DNA from: JAZNSB01 sp045590955
Lineage (GTDB): Bacteria; Pseudomonadota; Alphaproteobacteria; RF32; CAG-239
Assembly: GCA_045590955.1 (NCBI GenBank)
Contig: JAZNSB010000003.1
Coordinates: forward strand, 8,770-72,769
Length of the DNA: 64,000 bases
Direction of reading: 5' to 3'
The first letter of the stretch is position 1; each line of letters begins with the position of its first letter. The position numbers and the translations under genes were made by a program. Positions 51,809 to 60,346 of the stretch are shown here, piece by piece. The notes beneath the pieces are model-generated. The model ran no database searches and was not told the origin of the DNA. It worked only from the letters and a program-made list of their open reading frames with translations.

Positions 51809-52912
51809 TTATTTAATTTTAGATATTAGGTATTCAATATCGTTTTCTGATAAGTCTTCAGATGAGCTGGTTAAAGACAAAACTCTTTCCAATACCTTAT
51901 TTGAGAAGTTGCGCTTATTGTTTTGGCAACAATCAAAGCTTACTTTCTTTAAAATTTCAAAGGCATTAAAAATAGCAGGAAATAATGGTTTGGGAACACC
52001 GGCTTTTCTGAGTAAATTTCTTGTCATAAAATCAAGGTGCGAATTAAATAGGATTTTTCTGACTTCGGGTAATGGTGTTTGAGATAAATAAACCAATGAA
52101 TATTCAAAGAATTTTAGATTACCCATACAAATGGAGCGAACGAGCAAAGATGGTGTTAGATTACCGGAGCTGTAAAGTTGGCTTACCAGCTCTTCCATTC
52201 TGTCATCTGAACTTTGATCTTCTGATATTTGTAGAGCAACCTTTTCTCTTATTTCTTCAATAATATCACATGCTGTATCGTTGGGAACTTTGTGTGTGCT
52301 AATGAGCTTTTTCTTTAATTCTGAAGACAGCGAAGACAAAATTTTGATAATAATTGAAGAAGGTAGTTCTTTTTTTGAAATTATATGCTCTTTAATGCTT
52401 TCGCTATGCATATATTTATCTGTGATGATGTTAAATGTGGTTTCATCAAGTTCGCACTTATCATTTTCAAGAAGAGTATTTATTACCTGCTCTTCGCATT
52501 TGTCAGCAATATATTGAATTATTTCTTCATCAAGGTTTTCTCTTTTTGCAACAGCTTTTTGTTTGTTGGTTTGTTGTGATTTTAAGATTTGCAACATATC
52601 ATCAACAGTAAAGTTTTCATAGTGTTGAATAAAGTGTAAAGACACATTATCCGAATCGTTTATGATGGAGGAAACAATATCTCTGGGAATGTTTTTGCAC
52701 TCTGAAAGACTTTCTGCTAAAGTTTTTCTGACTTTTATTTCTACATCTTTAATCATTATTTTAAAGATGCTTTCTGCCAATTTTTTACCGGCAGGAGTTA
52801 TATGAGCATTGTTATAATACAGGCATATTTTTCCTGCCACTAAAGACTTATTCTCTGCGGAACAGTTTTTTGAAAGTTTTTTAAGGTCTTCATGGCTTAA
52901 TGCTTCGTTCAT
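51809..52912 (-). CDS. DUF2336 HEAT-like repeat protein
   Basis: A 367-residue, all-helical protein of the DUF2336 family, which is common in alphaproteobacteria. Repeating helical hairpins read VRKTLAESLSECKNIPRDIV, DNVSLHFIQHYENFTVDDML and KAVAKRENLDEEII, typical of HEAT-like arrays. No enzymatic motif or membrane segment is visible. It is the first gene of DUF2336-HD-GYP-gloB; co-transcription with an HD-GYP protein suggests a scaffold or regulator in second-messenger signalling, which is inference. AAAGGA precedes the ATG. Confidence 0.78.
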   Translation of the reverse strand: MNEALSHEDLKKLSKNCSAENKSLVAGKICLYYNNAHITPAGKKLAESIFKIMIKDVEIKVRKTLAESLSECKNIPRDIVSSIINDSDNVSLHFIQHYENFTVDDMLQILKSQQTNKQKAVAKRENLDEEIIQYIADKCEEQVINTLLENDKCELDETTFNIITDKYMHSESIKEHIISKKELPSSIIIKILSSLSSELKKKLISTHKVPNDTACDIIEEIREKVALQISEDQSSDDRMEELVSQLYSSGNLTPSLLVRSICMGNLKFFEYSLVYLSQTPLPEVRKILFNSHLDFMTRNLLRKAGVPKPLFPAIFNAFEILKKVSFDCCQNNKRNFSNKVLERVLSLTSSSEDLSENDIEYLISKIK

Positions 52913-52989
52913 TCCTTTATGCCTTTTTTGTTCTTTGTCTCATACCCTATTGTATTATGCGATTATATTTTATTCTAGTTAAATTTATG

Positions 52990-53835
52990 TTAAATTTTTA
53001 ATTTTGCATAATCAAGGGTGTCCAGATTATAAAAAACTATGGTGTAATTTAATAATCCGATAAAATTTTCTATTTTACTGCCAAAATCCAAGGTTTGGGT
53101 AACGTTGCTTCCTCTTAGCACAGATCCTACGTTGTGCATGTTAAATCTGAGACTCCAAAGATGTGCAAAATCTATATTTGAATTTAGTTTTAAAGCATAG
53201 TCATCTACGGCGTCTTGCAAGGTTGGATATTGCTTGATGCGGTATTCTAAATCTTCTTTTTGTCCTTTTGGCAAAAGACCGTCTTTTGTATGCCAAACAA
53301 GTTCTTTGAATATGGCGTTGGCAACATGTGCAGGACGAGATCTTCCCCAATCGCTTTCAATAATGGCGGCGCCTACCAAAATGGAAGCCGGAACAATATC
53401 CACTCGCAATACCAAATTGTTTAATAGATATTCTGTTCTCTGGTTGCCTGTGAATCTGGTAAAAATATCATATTTTTTTGCTTTTGTTTCTATAATCTGA
53501 ATTTCTTCTTCTGTTAGATTGTTGTTTTTTTGAAATTCGTTTTTTAGGGCTAAAATTTCTTTTCTTTCTGCCATAATTTTTTTGTTTGTTCTCATTGCAA
53601 GCGGAGACATAATTTGAATAAAAAGCCATTCTTTGTCTTTGTCATTGTGGTTTTGCAAATCGGAAGGGAGTTTGTCAAGAAAAATGGCTGGAATTTCTAT
53701 ACCGGTTACTATTTGACGAGAAAAAGGAACAAAGCCTTGTTTGTTAAATTTTGCCATAATTTCTGCACTGTCTTGTGCCAGACATTCCGGAGCGCTAAAA
53801 ATAAAAAACAATAAAAACAAGCAAAGTTTGAGCAT
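52990..53835 (-). CDS. Bax-like glucosaminidase (peptidoglycan hydrolase)
   Basis: A 281-residue secreted protein with a signal peptide ending near ECLAQ. The glucosaminidase core is ASILVGAAIIESDWGRSR, with a likely catalytic Glu in the ESDWGRSR motif, followed by IFKELVWHTKDG and PTLQDAVDDYALKLNSN. This matches the Bax family, which cleaves between N-acetylglucosamine and muramic acid or related bonds. It lies one base after nfuA and is last in the murJ operon; the envelope link to murJ is consistent. Confidence 0.82.
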   Translation of the reverse strand: MLKLCLFLLFFIFSAPECLAQDSAEIMAKFNKQGFVPFSRQIVTGIEIPAIFLDKLPSDLQNHNDKDKEWLFIQIMSPLAMRTNKKIMAERKEILALKNEFQKNNNLTEEEIQIIETKAKKYDIFTRFTGNQRTEYLLNNLVLRVDIVPASILVGAAIIESDWGRSRPAHVANAIFKELVWHTKDGLLPKGQKEDLEYRIKQYPTLQDAVDDYALKLNSNIDFAHLWSLRFNMHNVGSVLRGSNVTQTLDFGSKIENFIGLLNYTIVFYNLDTLDYAKLKI

Positions 53836-53836
53836 A

Positions 53837-54367
53837 TTATTCTTTCAGATTTTCAACAGATTTAATTTCAGGAATGTAGTGTTTTAAGATTTTTTCAACA
53901 CCATCTTTGAGTGTTACCATTGCATAAGGACAACCTACACAACTGCCTTGCAATTGAACATATACAACGGAATTTTCATATTTAATAAACTCAATATCTC
54001 CTCCGTCTTGTCTTATGGCCGGACGAATGCGGGCATTTAAGAGTGCTTTAATTTTTTGTTCTATATTTTCTTCTGTGTTATCGTTTGATTCAACAGGTTC
54101 CGGATTGGTAAGAAATTCCATAATGGTCGCCATTATTTGAGGGCGCAAAATATCCCAATCGCCCTGCTCTTGTTTGGTTACAGAAATCATTTCAGAGGTG
54201 ATAAAAACAGAAGCAATGTCACCTATGTCAAAAATTTTTTCAGCCAAGGGAGATTTGCGAATACTTTTGGAATCTGAAAATTCTGCTTTTCCTGTAGATA
54301 AGATGCTTTCTGATGGAAAAAAGTTAATGGTGTTTTTATCTCCAGTATATCCTGTTTCTATAATCAT
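53837..54367 (-). CDS. nfuA: NfuA/NifU-type Fe-S cluster carrier
   Basis: A carrier that delivers [4Fe-4S] clusters to apoproteins. The 176 residues have an N-terminal Nfu_N domain (SESILSTGKAEF, SPLAEKIFDIGDIASVFI) and a C-terminal NifU domain with IRPAIRQDGGDIEFIKY and the ligand motif C143-x-x-C146 (GSCVGCP). This is the alphaproteobacterial and mitochondrial NFU1 layout. A hydrogenase and ferredoxin in the same window would need such delivery, though no direct link is shown. AAGGAA lies upstream. Confidence 0.93.
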   Translation of the reverse strand: MIIETGYTGDKNTINFFPSESILSTGKAEFSDSKSIRKSPLAEKIFDIGDIASVFITSEMISVTKQEQGDWDILRPQIMATIMEFLTNPEPVESNDNTEENIEQKIKALLNARIRPAIRQDGGDIEFIKYENSVVYVQLQGSCVGCPYAMVTLKDGVEKILKHYIPEIKSVENLKE

Positions 54368-54370
54368 TTA

Positions 54371-55369
54371 TTATTCCTTTGCTGATAAAATGTTGTTAAT
54401 GCTGTTTATTGTTTTTACTCCTTGCAGTTCAAGATATGCAAGGTGGTTGCCACCAAAAGCACTGTTAAAAGATGTGTTACGAATAATTTGAGGTCTTAAA
54501 GTTGATGCTGTTTGCAATGCTTGGATGGCTGCAGATAAATGATTGTATGCATTTTGTTGTAAAATTGTATTTTTGTAGTCTATCGCTACACTTTTTAATA
54601 TCATACAATATGTATAAAACTTGCCCTGAGTATAATAAAACAAATCATCTGAGTCAAAATCCGCAAAAGAATCTGACTTTTTTTGAATTTGGGTTTCCAG
54701 AGAGGCGTTGCTTTGTTCTAAATCTTGTTTGATGTGGATTAAAAGATTGTTAAAACTTGCTTGGCTGTGGGCCAATTCTTCTATGCTTGGAGTTAAATTG
54801 TTGTATAATTTGTTTAATGTTTTTCTGCCTTTTTTGTATTGTGTGTTTGAGCTGGGGGCAAACATTTTGCCTGTTTTTGCAATAATCCAAACATCAGGAC
54901 TGTATGAAACATATTCTGTGGCTATGCGCAACAATTCTTTGTTGTCGGGGGAAGACAAGTCGTTTGTGCTGTTTAAGGCTTGAAAGGTGTTGGCAATGGC
55001 ACTCATAATTCCCTTTTGAAAATTAGGCATATTGTCTAAAAGAGCCGAAGGAAAGAAAAATGGAGTGTTAGGTGTCCAAAGATTTTGGCTTACTTCTCTG
55101 TTGATAAGGTGTGTGCTGGTTTGAATTATTTGAGATTTGCCGACCGGAGCCTGATTGCTCAGGGTGGTGTTTGTGTCTATCTTATTAATCAGAATACCGC
55201 CAAGAGGGTAATATAATATGAACATAAACAAAATAAAAAACAGCAAGATCTTCCACCAATTGGCAAACACAAAGTCTATACCTTCTTTTTTGTGTGTTAG
55301 AACGTATAGACGTCCCTTTAGATGTTTGCCTTTATTAATAAGAATTTGTTTTAGTTTTTTATCCGGCAT
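54371..55369 (-). CDS. DUF2333 family inner-membrane-anchored protein
   Basis: A 332-residue protein with one N-terminal transmembrane helix (about 36-58, after a basic cytoplasmic segment) and a large helical periplasmic part. The motif FFFPSALLDNMPNFQKGIMSAI identifies DUF2333, a family of unknown function found in gamma- and alphaproteobacteria. The C-terminus contains AAIQALQTASTLRPQIIRN. AAGGAAAC precedes the ATG. It overlaps the end of murJ by 11 bases, which suggests coupling with the cell-envelope gene. Confidence 0.8.
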   Translation of the reverse strand: MPDKKLKQILINKGKHLKGRLYVLTHKKEGIDFVFANWWKILLFFILFMFILYYPLGGILINKIDTNTTLSNQAPVGKSQIIQTSTHLINREVSQNLWTPNTPFFFPSALLDNMPNFQKGIMSAIANTFQALNSTNDLSSPDNKELLRIATEYVSYSPDVWIIAKTGKMFAPSSNTQYKKGRKTLNKLYNNLTPSIEELAHSQASFNNLLIHIKQDLEQSNASLETQIQKKSDSFADFDSDDLFYYTQGKFYTYCMILKSVAIDYKNTILQQNAYNHLSAAIQALQTASTLRPQIIRNTSFNSAFGGNHLAYLELQGVKTINSINNILSAKE

Positions 55370-56948
55370 GTCTTTGTTTCCTTTTTAAAAGAAGATTAAA
55401 CAAGTCTTTTACGTCTTGGTTTTTTAACAATAGTGAGCTTATTAAAAATACAGTGCCTCCGCAACCACAAATAAGAACAAATAAAAATGCTTTATGGTAA
55501 AAATCAAGACTAAGCCAACCGTCTGTGTAATATGAATTTAAGATATAGTTGCAAAATTTCATTGTACATCCCATTAATGTTGAGCTTAGTAAGATTTTGC
55601 AAACCTCAATTTTTAAGGTTTTTGAAAAGCTCCAAAAGTTTCTCTTTTTTAAGCCTCTAACATATAGCCAAACAGAAATTAATGCAGAGATGCTGGATGC
55701 GGTTGCAATTCCGACGTGCCCGAAAAAATGCATTAAAACAATAGAAAATAGCATATTGGCAATTAAAACAACGGTACTGTATTTTACCGGCGTCTTAGTG
55801 TCTCCTCTGGCAAAAAAATTTGGTGCAAAAGCTTTGCCCATTACAAACAAAGGAAGCCCAAAAGAATACGCAATAAGCGCCGGAGCGGTTTGCAGGGTTT
55901 CATAAGAAGTAAATTTGCCACGTTCAAACAAAATGTTGATTATCGGGGTGGCCAAAGACATTAAAAACACAGATGAGGGAATGGCTAAAAACAGGCCAAA
56001 TCTGATGGCTTTATCTTGGTTGCGTTTTGCCTCTTGTTCGTGTCCGCTTTTAAGAGACTGTGATAAAACAGGCAGAAGAACAACACCAATTGCGGCCCCC
56101 ACAACACCAATGGGAAGTTGGTTTAATCTGTTTGCATAATATATCCAAGAAATTGCACCTGTTCCAAGCAAAGACACCAAAATAAGATCAACCACCATGT
56201 TTACTTGATAAATTCCGGCACCAAAAATTCCCGGCCCCATTCTTTTAAATAGAGTTTTTATTTCTTTGTCTTTTAATGCTTTAAAGGTGTTAATTTGCAA
56301 TGGAAGACGCACATTTTGTCTGCGCAAAAAAATGTATAGATAAACAAACTGTATTATGCCGGAAACAGTTATGGCAATGGAAAGAGAATATGCAGGATTT
56401 GCTCCAAACGGAACAAAGATAAGCACAGACAAAATCATGGTAATGTTTAAAATTATTGGTGCTGACGCAGGTGCGGCAAATTTGCCTAAAGAGTTTAAAA
56501 TACCGGATTGAAAAGACACAATGGAAATAAACAGCAAAAACGGAAAAGTAATGCGGGTCAGGTTAACGGCAAGTGCTGTTTTTTGTGTGTCGTTAATAAA
56601 TCCGGGAGCCATTAAATATACTACATATGGCATAAAAATTTCTGTGATAATCACCAACAGAACAACAAACACGCTTAAAACACAGATGGCCTTGGCTGCA
56701 AACTTAAAAGCACTTTCTTTGCTGTCCGATACAAGTTTGTGAGAGAGCATGGGGACAAAGGCCGATGTAAAAGCTCCTTCCGCAAAAAGGTTGCGAAAAA
56801 GGTTGGGCATACGCATGGCTACAAAAAAAGCATCTGATACCATGCCCGCACCAAGAAAGTTGGCAATGGTAACATCTCTTAAAAAGCCGGTAATTCTGCT
56901 TAATAACGTAAATCCACCAAAAGTTGTTACAGATTTTATTAAAGACAC
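55359..56948 (-). CDS. murJ: Lipid II flippase MurJ
   Basis: MurJ moves lipid II across the inner membrane for peptidoglycan synthesis. The 529 residues have about 14 transmembrane helices and the family motifs TFGGFTLLSRITGFLRD, LFAEGAFTSAFVPM, and the MOP core NRLNQLPIGVVGAAIG followed by LPVLS. The start is a GTG at 56948 (MSLIKSVTT) with GGAG 8 bases upstream. It heads murJ-DUF2333-nfuA-bax. Confidence 0.95.
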   Translation of the reverse strand: MSLIKSVTTFGGFTLLSRITGFLRDVTIANFLGAGMVSDAFFVAMRMPNLFRNLFAEGAFTSAFVPMLSHKLVSDSKESAFKFAAKAICVLSVFVVLLVIITEIFMPYVVYLMAPGFINDTQKTALAVNLTRITFPFLLFISIVSFQSGILNSLGKFAAPASAPIILNITMILSVLIFVPFGANPAYSLSIAITVSGIIQFVYLYIFLRRQNVRLPLQINTFKALKDKEIKTLFKRMGPGIFGAGIYQVNMVVDLILVSLLGTGAISWIYYANRLNQLPIGVVGAAIGVVLLPVLSQSLKSGHEQEAKRNQDKAIRFGLFLAIPSSVFLMSLATPIINILFERGKFTSYETLQTAPALIAYSFGLPLFVMGKAFAPNFFARGDTKTPVKYSTVVLIANMLFSIVLMHFFGHVGIATASSISALISVWLYVRGLKKRNFWSFSKTLKIEVCKILLSSTLMGCTMKFCNYILNSYYTDGWLSLDFYHKAFLFVLICGCGGTVFLISSLLLKNQDVKDLFNLLLKRKQRHAG

Positions 56949-57023
56949 TTTTTTGCTCCATAGACATTTGTTTTATTTATTATAATAAAAAAAATAAATA
57001 ATACAATTTTCTTACAAAAGATA

Positions 57024-57051
57024 TTGACAAACTACGTTTTTGCAATATATG
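57024..57051 (+). promoter_or_regulatory. Sigma-70-like promoter before the 79-residue orphan
   Basis: A perfect TTGACA (57024-57029) and TATATG (57046-57051) are separated by 16 bases, about 35 bases upstream of the ATG at 57087. Confidence 0.6.
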
Positions 57052-57086
57052 TTTAGACAAATGAGACAAAAAAGAAAGGTTTTGCA

Positions 57087-57326
57087 ATGATAAAACTTCC
57101 TGAGACTGTAAAAAGACAAAAAATTTCAGCAAAAAGCGTGAAGGTTGCTTCTGAAAAGTTGTTTTTAGACGGAGTTTCTTTAGGTAAAGCAACGCAAAAG
57201 GGTGTTCATATTAACTTAAACAGGTTAAACAAATATCTTTGCGGAAAAGAAGGTGTTGAAAAATTGGCACAACAAGAAAAAGCAAAGAATTTGACAATGG
57301 CAAATGCAAGAGCAGGCGGACGCTAA
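57087..57326 (+). CDS. Small basic protein of unknown function
   Basis: Not recognised. The 79 residues are basic and probably helical (KRQKISAKSVKVASEKLF, NLNRLNKYLCGKEGVEKLAQQ), ending in a flexible ANARAGGR tail. No signal peptide or membrane helix. AAAGG lies 9 bases before the ATG. A near-consensus promoter in front and a strong terminator behind make it a well-bounded single-gene unit, which argues that it is real and well expressed. A nucleic-acid-binding role is possible from its charge only. Confidence 0.6.
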   Translation: MIKLPETVKRQKISAKSVKVASEKLFLDGVSLGKATQKGVHINLNRLNKYLCGKEGVEKLAQQEKAKNLTMANARAGGR

Positions 57327-57345
57327 TTTTGAAAATTGATAATAA

Positions 57346-57371
57346 AAAAACCCTCAAATTTGAGGGTTTTT
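57346..57371. terminator. Bidirectional terminator between the orphan gene and the ferredoxin
   Basis: A near-perfect palindrome AAAAACCCTCAAATTTGAGGGTTTTT forms an 11-bp stem with A- and T-runs and serves convergent genes. Confidence 0.9.
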
Positions 57372-57377
57372 TATTGC

Positions 57378-57614
57378 TTATTCAGCAGATGGCCATTCTT
57401 GAGATTTTTCAGCGTTGAATTTGATCCATTTTTCATCTGCTTCATCTTCTGATGTGATTGCTTCTTGTGGGCATTCAGAAAGACAAGCACCACAGTCAAT
57501 GCATGTTTCCGGATTGATTACAAGCATTGTGTCGCCTTCGTGGAAAGCGCCAACAGGGCATACGCCAACACAAGATTTACATTTCATACAAGCATCATTT
57601 ACTACAGAAGTCAT
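57378..57614 (-). CDS. fdxA: FdxA-derived 2[4Fe-4S] ferredoxin
   Basis: A 78-residue low-potential electron carrier. The first cluster motif is C9-x2-C12-x2-C15-x3-C19P (CMKCKSCVGVCP) and the second is CIDCGACLSECP. Both fit [4Fe-4S] sites. The C-terminal tail (DEKWIKFNAEKSQEWP) is the FdxA tail found in alphaproteobacterial 7Fe ferredoxins, where the first motif normally reads CIKCKxxDC and binds a [3Fe-4S]. Here two residues are missing, which restores a full [4Fe-4S] motif. It could be the redox partner of the HydABC hydrogenase; that is inference. Confidence 0.9.
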   Translation of the reverse strand: MTSVVNDACMKCKSCVGVCPVGAFHEGDTMLVINPETCIDCGACLSECPQEAITSEDEADEKWIKFNAEKSQEWPSAE

Positions 57615-57686
57615 TGTTTTATCTCCTATCTATGATTAAAAATCGTTCTTAATTTATCCATATGTAAAATAAAATCAAGTTAAATG

Positions 57687-57714
57687 TTGCGATTTTAAAA
57701 ATAAATTCCCATAT
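57687..57714 (+). promoter_or_regulatory. Possible heat-shock promoter of htpG
   Basis: GTTG (57686-57689) is followed after 18 bases by CCCATAT (57708-57714), close to the alphaproteobacterial RpoH pattern CTTG-N17/18-CYTATnT (one -10 mismatch, one -35 mismatch). htpG is a classical heat-shock gene. Confidence 0.45.
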
Positions 57715-57746
57715 TAACCATAATTGCTAATTAACAGGAGGAAAAA

Positions 57747-59582
57747 ATGTCGGAAAAAATAATGTTTCAAGCAGAAGTGGGCAAAATGTTGGATATTGTT
57801 ATCAACTCACTTTATACAGAAAAACAAATTTTTTTAAGAGAGTTGGTTTCTAATGCTTCTGATGCTTGTGATAAATTAAAGTATATGGCATTGATTAATC
57901 CTGATATTATATCTACCGGAGATTTTAAAATTTCTTTGACTGCTGATGAAAAAAATAAAACATTAGTGGTTTCAGATAATGGAATCGGTATGAATAAAGA
58001 GGATCTTATTACTCACTTGGGTACAATTGCAAAATCCGGCACGGCAGAGTTTGTAAAAAATGTGTCTGATAACGGGTCGGTGTTTGATTTGATAGGTCAG
58101 TTTGGTGTTGGTTTTTATTCTGCATTTATGGTGGCAGAAAAAGTTGAAGTCCTAACAAAAAAAGCCGGAGAAGATAAGGCTTGGCTATGGACTTCTAACG
58201 GAAAAGACGGATTTGAAATTAGTGAGGCTCAAAAAGAAACAAACGGCACAGACGTTAAGCTGTTTTTGAAAAAAGAAGATAAAGATTTTGCCGATACGGT
58301 ATATTTAAGACACATTATCAGAACATATTCTGATCATGTGGGCTATCCGATTGTTTTGTGTTTGGGAGACAAAGGCGAAGAAACAATTAATAAAGGAAGC
58401 GCTTTGTGGGCAAGGCCAAAGGCAGAAATTAGCACAGAGCAATATAATGAATTTTATCATCATATTGCAAAGTCTTTTGATACTCCTTGGCTTACACTAC
58501 ACTTTAAGGTGGAGGGAAATTTGGAATATACAGGGTTGCTTTATGTTCCTTCGGTAGCGCCATATGATTTGTTTCAGCCAGATAAAAAACAAAGTCTTAA
58601 GTTGTATGTAAACAAGGTGTTTATTTCTGACAAAGTTGAAGACCTTTTGCCTACATATATGCGTTTTGTTAGAGGAATTATAGATAGTTCTGATTTGCCT
58701 TTGAATATATCCAGAGAAATGCTGCAAAAAAGTCCGTTGCTGGAAAAAATCAGAACCAGTGTGGTGACCAGAATCTTAAAGGAGCTGAAAAAGAAAGCGT
58801 CTGACTATGATAATTATTTAATTTTTTGGAAGAATTTTGGTGCTGCTTTTAAAGAAGGAATCTATGAAGATGTTAAAAACAGAGAAGAGGTTGCTTCTTT
58901 GTCTTGGTTTCATTCTACCAAAAGTTTGGATAAGTTTACAACTTTGGATGAATATCTGCAAAGAGCCGGAAAAGATAAAACAATTTATTATATTACCGGT
59001 GATGATGTAAATGTTTTGGCAAATAATCCTCAATTAGAATCGTTCAAACAACAAGATGTTGAAGTGTTGCTTTTAACAGATCCGATTGATGAGTTTTGGA
59101 CACAGGTGCTGTTAAAATATAAAGATGCTGAAATCAAACATATTTCTCAGGCAAAAATAGATTTGCAAAAAAGAAAAAATCAGCCCAAAGCAGATGAAAA
59201 ACACTTAAAACAATTAACAGAATTTATGTCCGAGGTATTAAAAGGTGAGGTGGCAAAAATTGAGCCAACCGAAAAACTTACAACTTCTCCGGTCAGTCTG
59301 ACGGTTGAAAATGGGATGATGAGCATCCATTTGGAAAGATTGATGAGAGGACATCAGCAAAAAACAGCTTTTGCCAGCACCAGAATTTTGGAGCTTAATC
59401 CGTATCATCCGCTGATTATAAAATTGGCAGAGATGGTAGAAGATGAAAACAACAAAAAGCAGGTTGAGGATGTGGTAAAAATTTTGCTTGATCAGGCAAA
59501 AATTGCTGAGGGTGAACCTGTTGGTGATCCGTCATTTTTTGCAAGCAAATTGTCAGAATACATTTTGTGTAAACTGCAATAA
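57747..59582 (+). CDS. htpG: Chaperone HtpG (Hsp90)
   Basis: HtpG is the bacterial Hsp90 ATP-dependent chaperone. The 611 residues have the N-terminal GHKL ATPase domain with LRELVSNASDACDKL, DNGIGM and GQFGVGFYSAFM, the middle domain with PYDLFQPDKKQSLKLYVNKVF and the ISREMLQKSP segment, and a C-terminal dimerisation domain. GGAGGAAAAA precedes the ATG. It lies upstream of a prepilin-peptidase-like gene and the groESL operon. Confidence 0.97.
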   Translation: MSEKIMFQAEVGKMLDIVINSLYTEKQIFLRELVSNASDACDKLKYMALINPDIISTGDFKISLTADEKNKTLVVSDNGIGMNKEDLITHLGTIAKSGTAEFVKNVSDNGSVFDLIGQFGVGFYSAFMVAEKVEVLTKKAGEDKAWLWTSNGKDGFEISEAQKETNGTDVKLFLKKEDKDFADTVYLRHIIRTYSDHVGYPIVLCLGDKGEETINKGSALWARPKAEISTEQYNEFYHHIAKSFDTPWLTLHFKVEGNLEYTGLLYVPSVAPYDLFQPDKKQSLKLYVNKVFISDKVEDLLPTYMRFVRGIIDSSDLPLNISREMLQKSPLLEKIRTSVVTRILKELKKKASDYDNYLIFWKNFGAAFKEGIYEDVKNREEVASLSWFHSTKSLDKFTTLDEYLQRAGKDKTIYYITGDDVNVLANNPQLESFKQQDVEVLLLTDPIDEFWTQVLLKYKDAEIKHISQAKIDLQKRKNQPKADEKHLKQLTEFMSEVLKGEVAKIEPTEKLTTSPVSLTVENGMMSIHLERLMRGHQQKTAFASTRILELNPYHPLIIKLAEMVEDENNKKQVEDVVKILLDQAKIAEGEPVGDPSFFASKLSEYILCKLQ

Positions 59583-59620
59583 AAAATTGCATTTTAATGT
59601 ATTTGTGTTAACTTATCCGC

Positions 59621-60319
59621 ATGTTTAATTATGTGTTGGAAAAATATATGCTATATGCTTTTATTGGATTGCTGTTTGGTTTGTTTGTTCCGTATATGGC
59701 AAGAAGGATTGCAAAAATTATGCCCACAACGTTGGCATATGCAATGGTTTATTTGTGTAAACCAATAAAGAATCCTAAAATAAAAAATAATACAAAATAT
59801 TTTTATTTGCGAAAAAAATTTAGAAACAGAGCTTTTGTTTGGGCGTTGCTTTGCGCCTCATTATCTTATGCAATGGTATATAAATTTGGGGACTCTTTTG
59901 TCGGGCTAAAGATTTTTTTCTTGTGGTCTTTGTTGCTTTTGGCAGAAATAGATTACAGAACACAGCTGCTACCAGACATTATTACGGTGCCATTGCTTAT
60001 TATGGGCTTTGTATTTGCCGTGATGTATGGTCAGTGGATAAACGTTGGTGAAAGTGCCGTTGGCGCAATGGTTGGATATTTTTTGCCTGTGTTGGCAAGT
60101 TTGTTTGTGGTATGGAAAAATCCATCTGCTTTCGGAGGTGGAGATGTTAAACTTTTTGCCGCAGTTGGCGCTTGGTTGGGATATATAAATCTGGTTTATG
60201 TTATGGTTGGAGCGGCCGTAATTGCTTCAATTTATGCTCTGATTGCAAAAAAAAGATCTTTGGCTTTCGGTCCGGCAATTGTATTAATGACAATCGTTGT
60301 AACTTTTTTTAATCTCTAA
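59621..60319 (+). CDS. Prepilin peptidase-like A24 aspartyl protease
   Basis: The 232-residue integral membrane protein carries the two catalytic aspartates of family A24: D111 in EIDYRTQLLPD and D175 in FGGGDVK, within a set of about seven helices. The N-terminal methylase region and its CxxC zinc motif of full PilD are absent, so it resembles the shorter forms (CpaA/TadV-like). No pilin or secretion genes are near. No Shine-Dalgarno precedes the ATG; a TTGCAT-N16-TAACTT ends 6 bases before it, suggesting a leaderless transcript. Substrate unknown. Confidence 0.8.
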   Translation: MFNYVLEKYMLYAFIGLLFGLFVPYMARRIAKIMPTTLAYAMVYLCKPIKNPKIKNNTKYFYLRKKFRNRAFVWALLCASLSYAMVYKFGDSFVGLKIFFLWSLLLLAEIDYRTQLLPDIITVPLLIMGFVFAVMYGQWINVGESAVGAMVGYFLPVLASLFVVWKNPSAFGGGDVKLFAAVGAWLGYINLVYVMVGAAVIASIYALIAKKRSLAFGPAIVLMTIVVTFFNL

Positions 60320-60346
60320 TGAAAAGTGGAGATAATGGAGAAAAAC

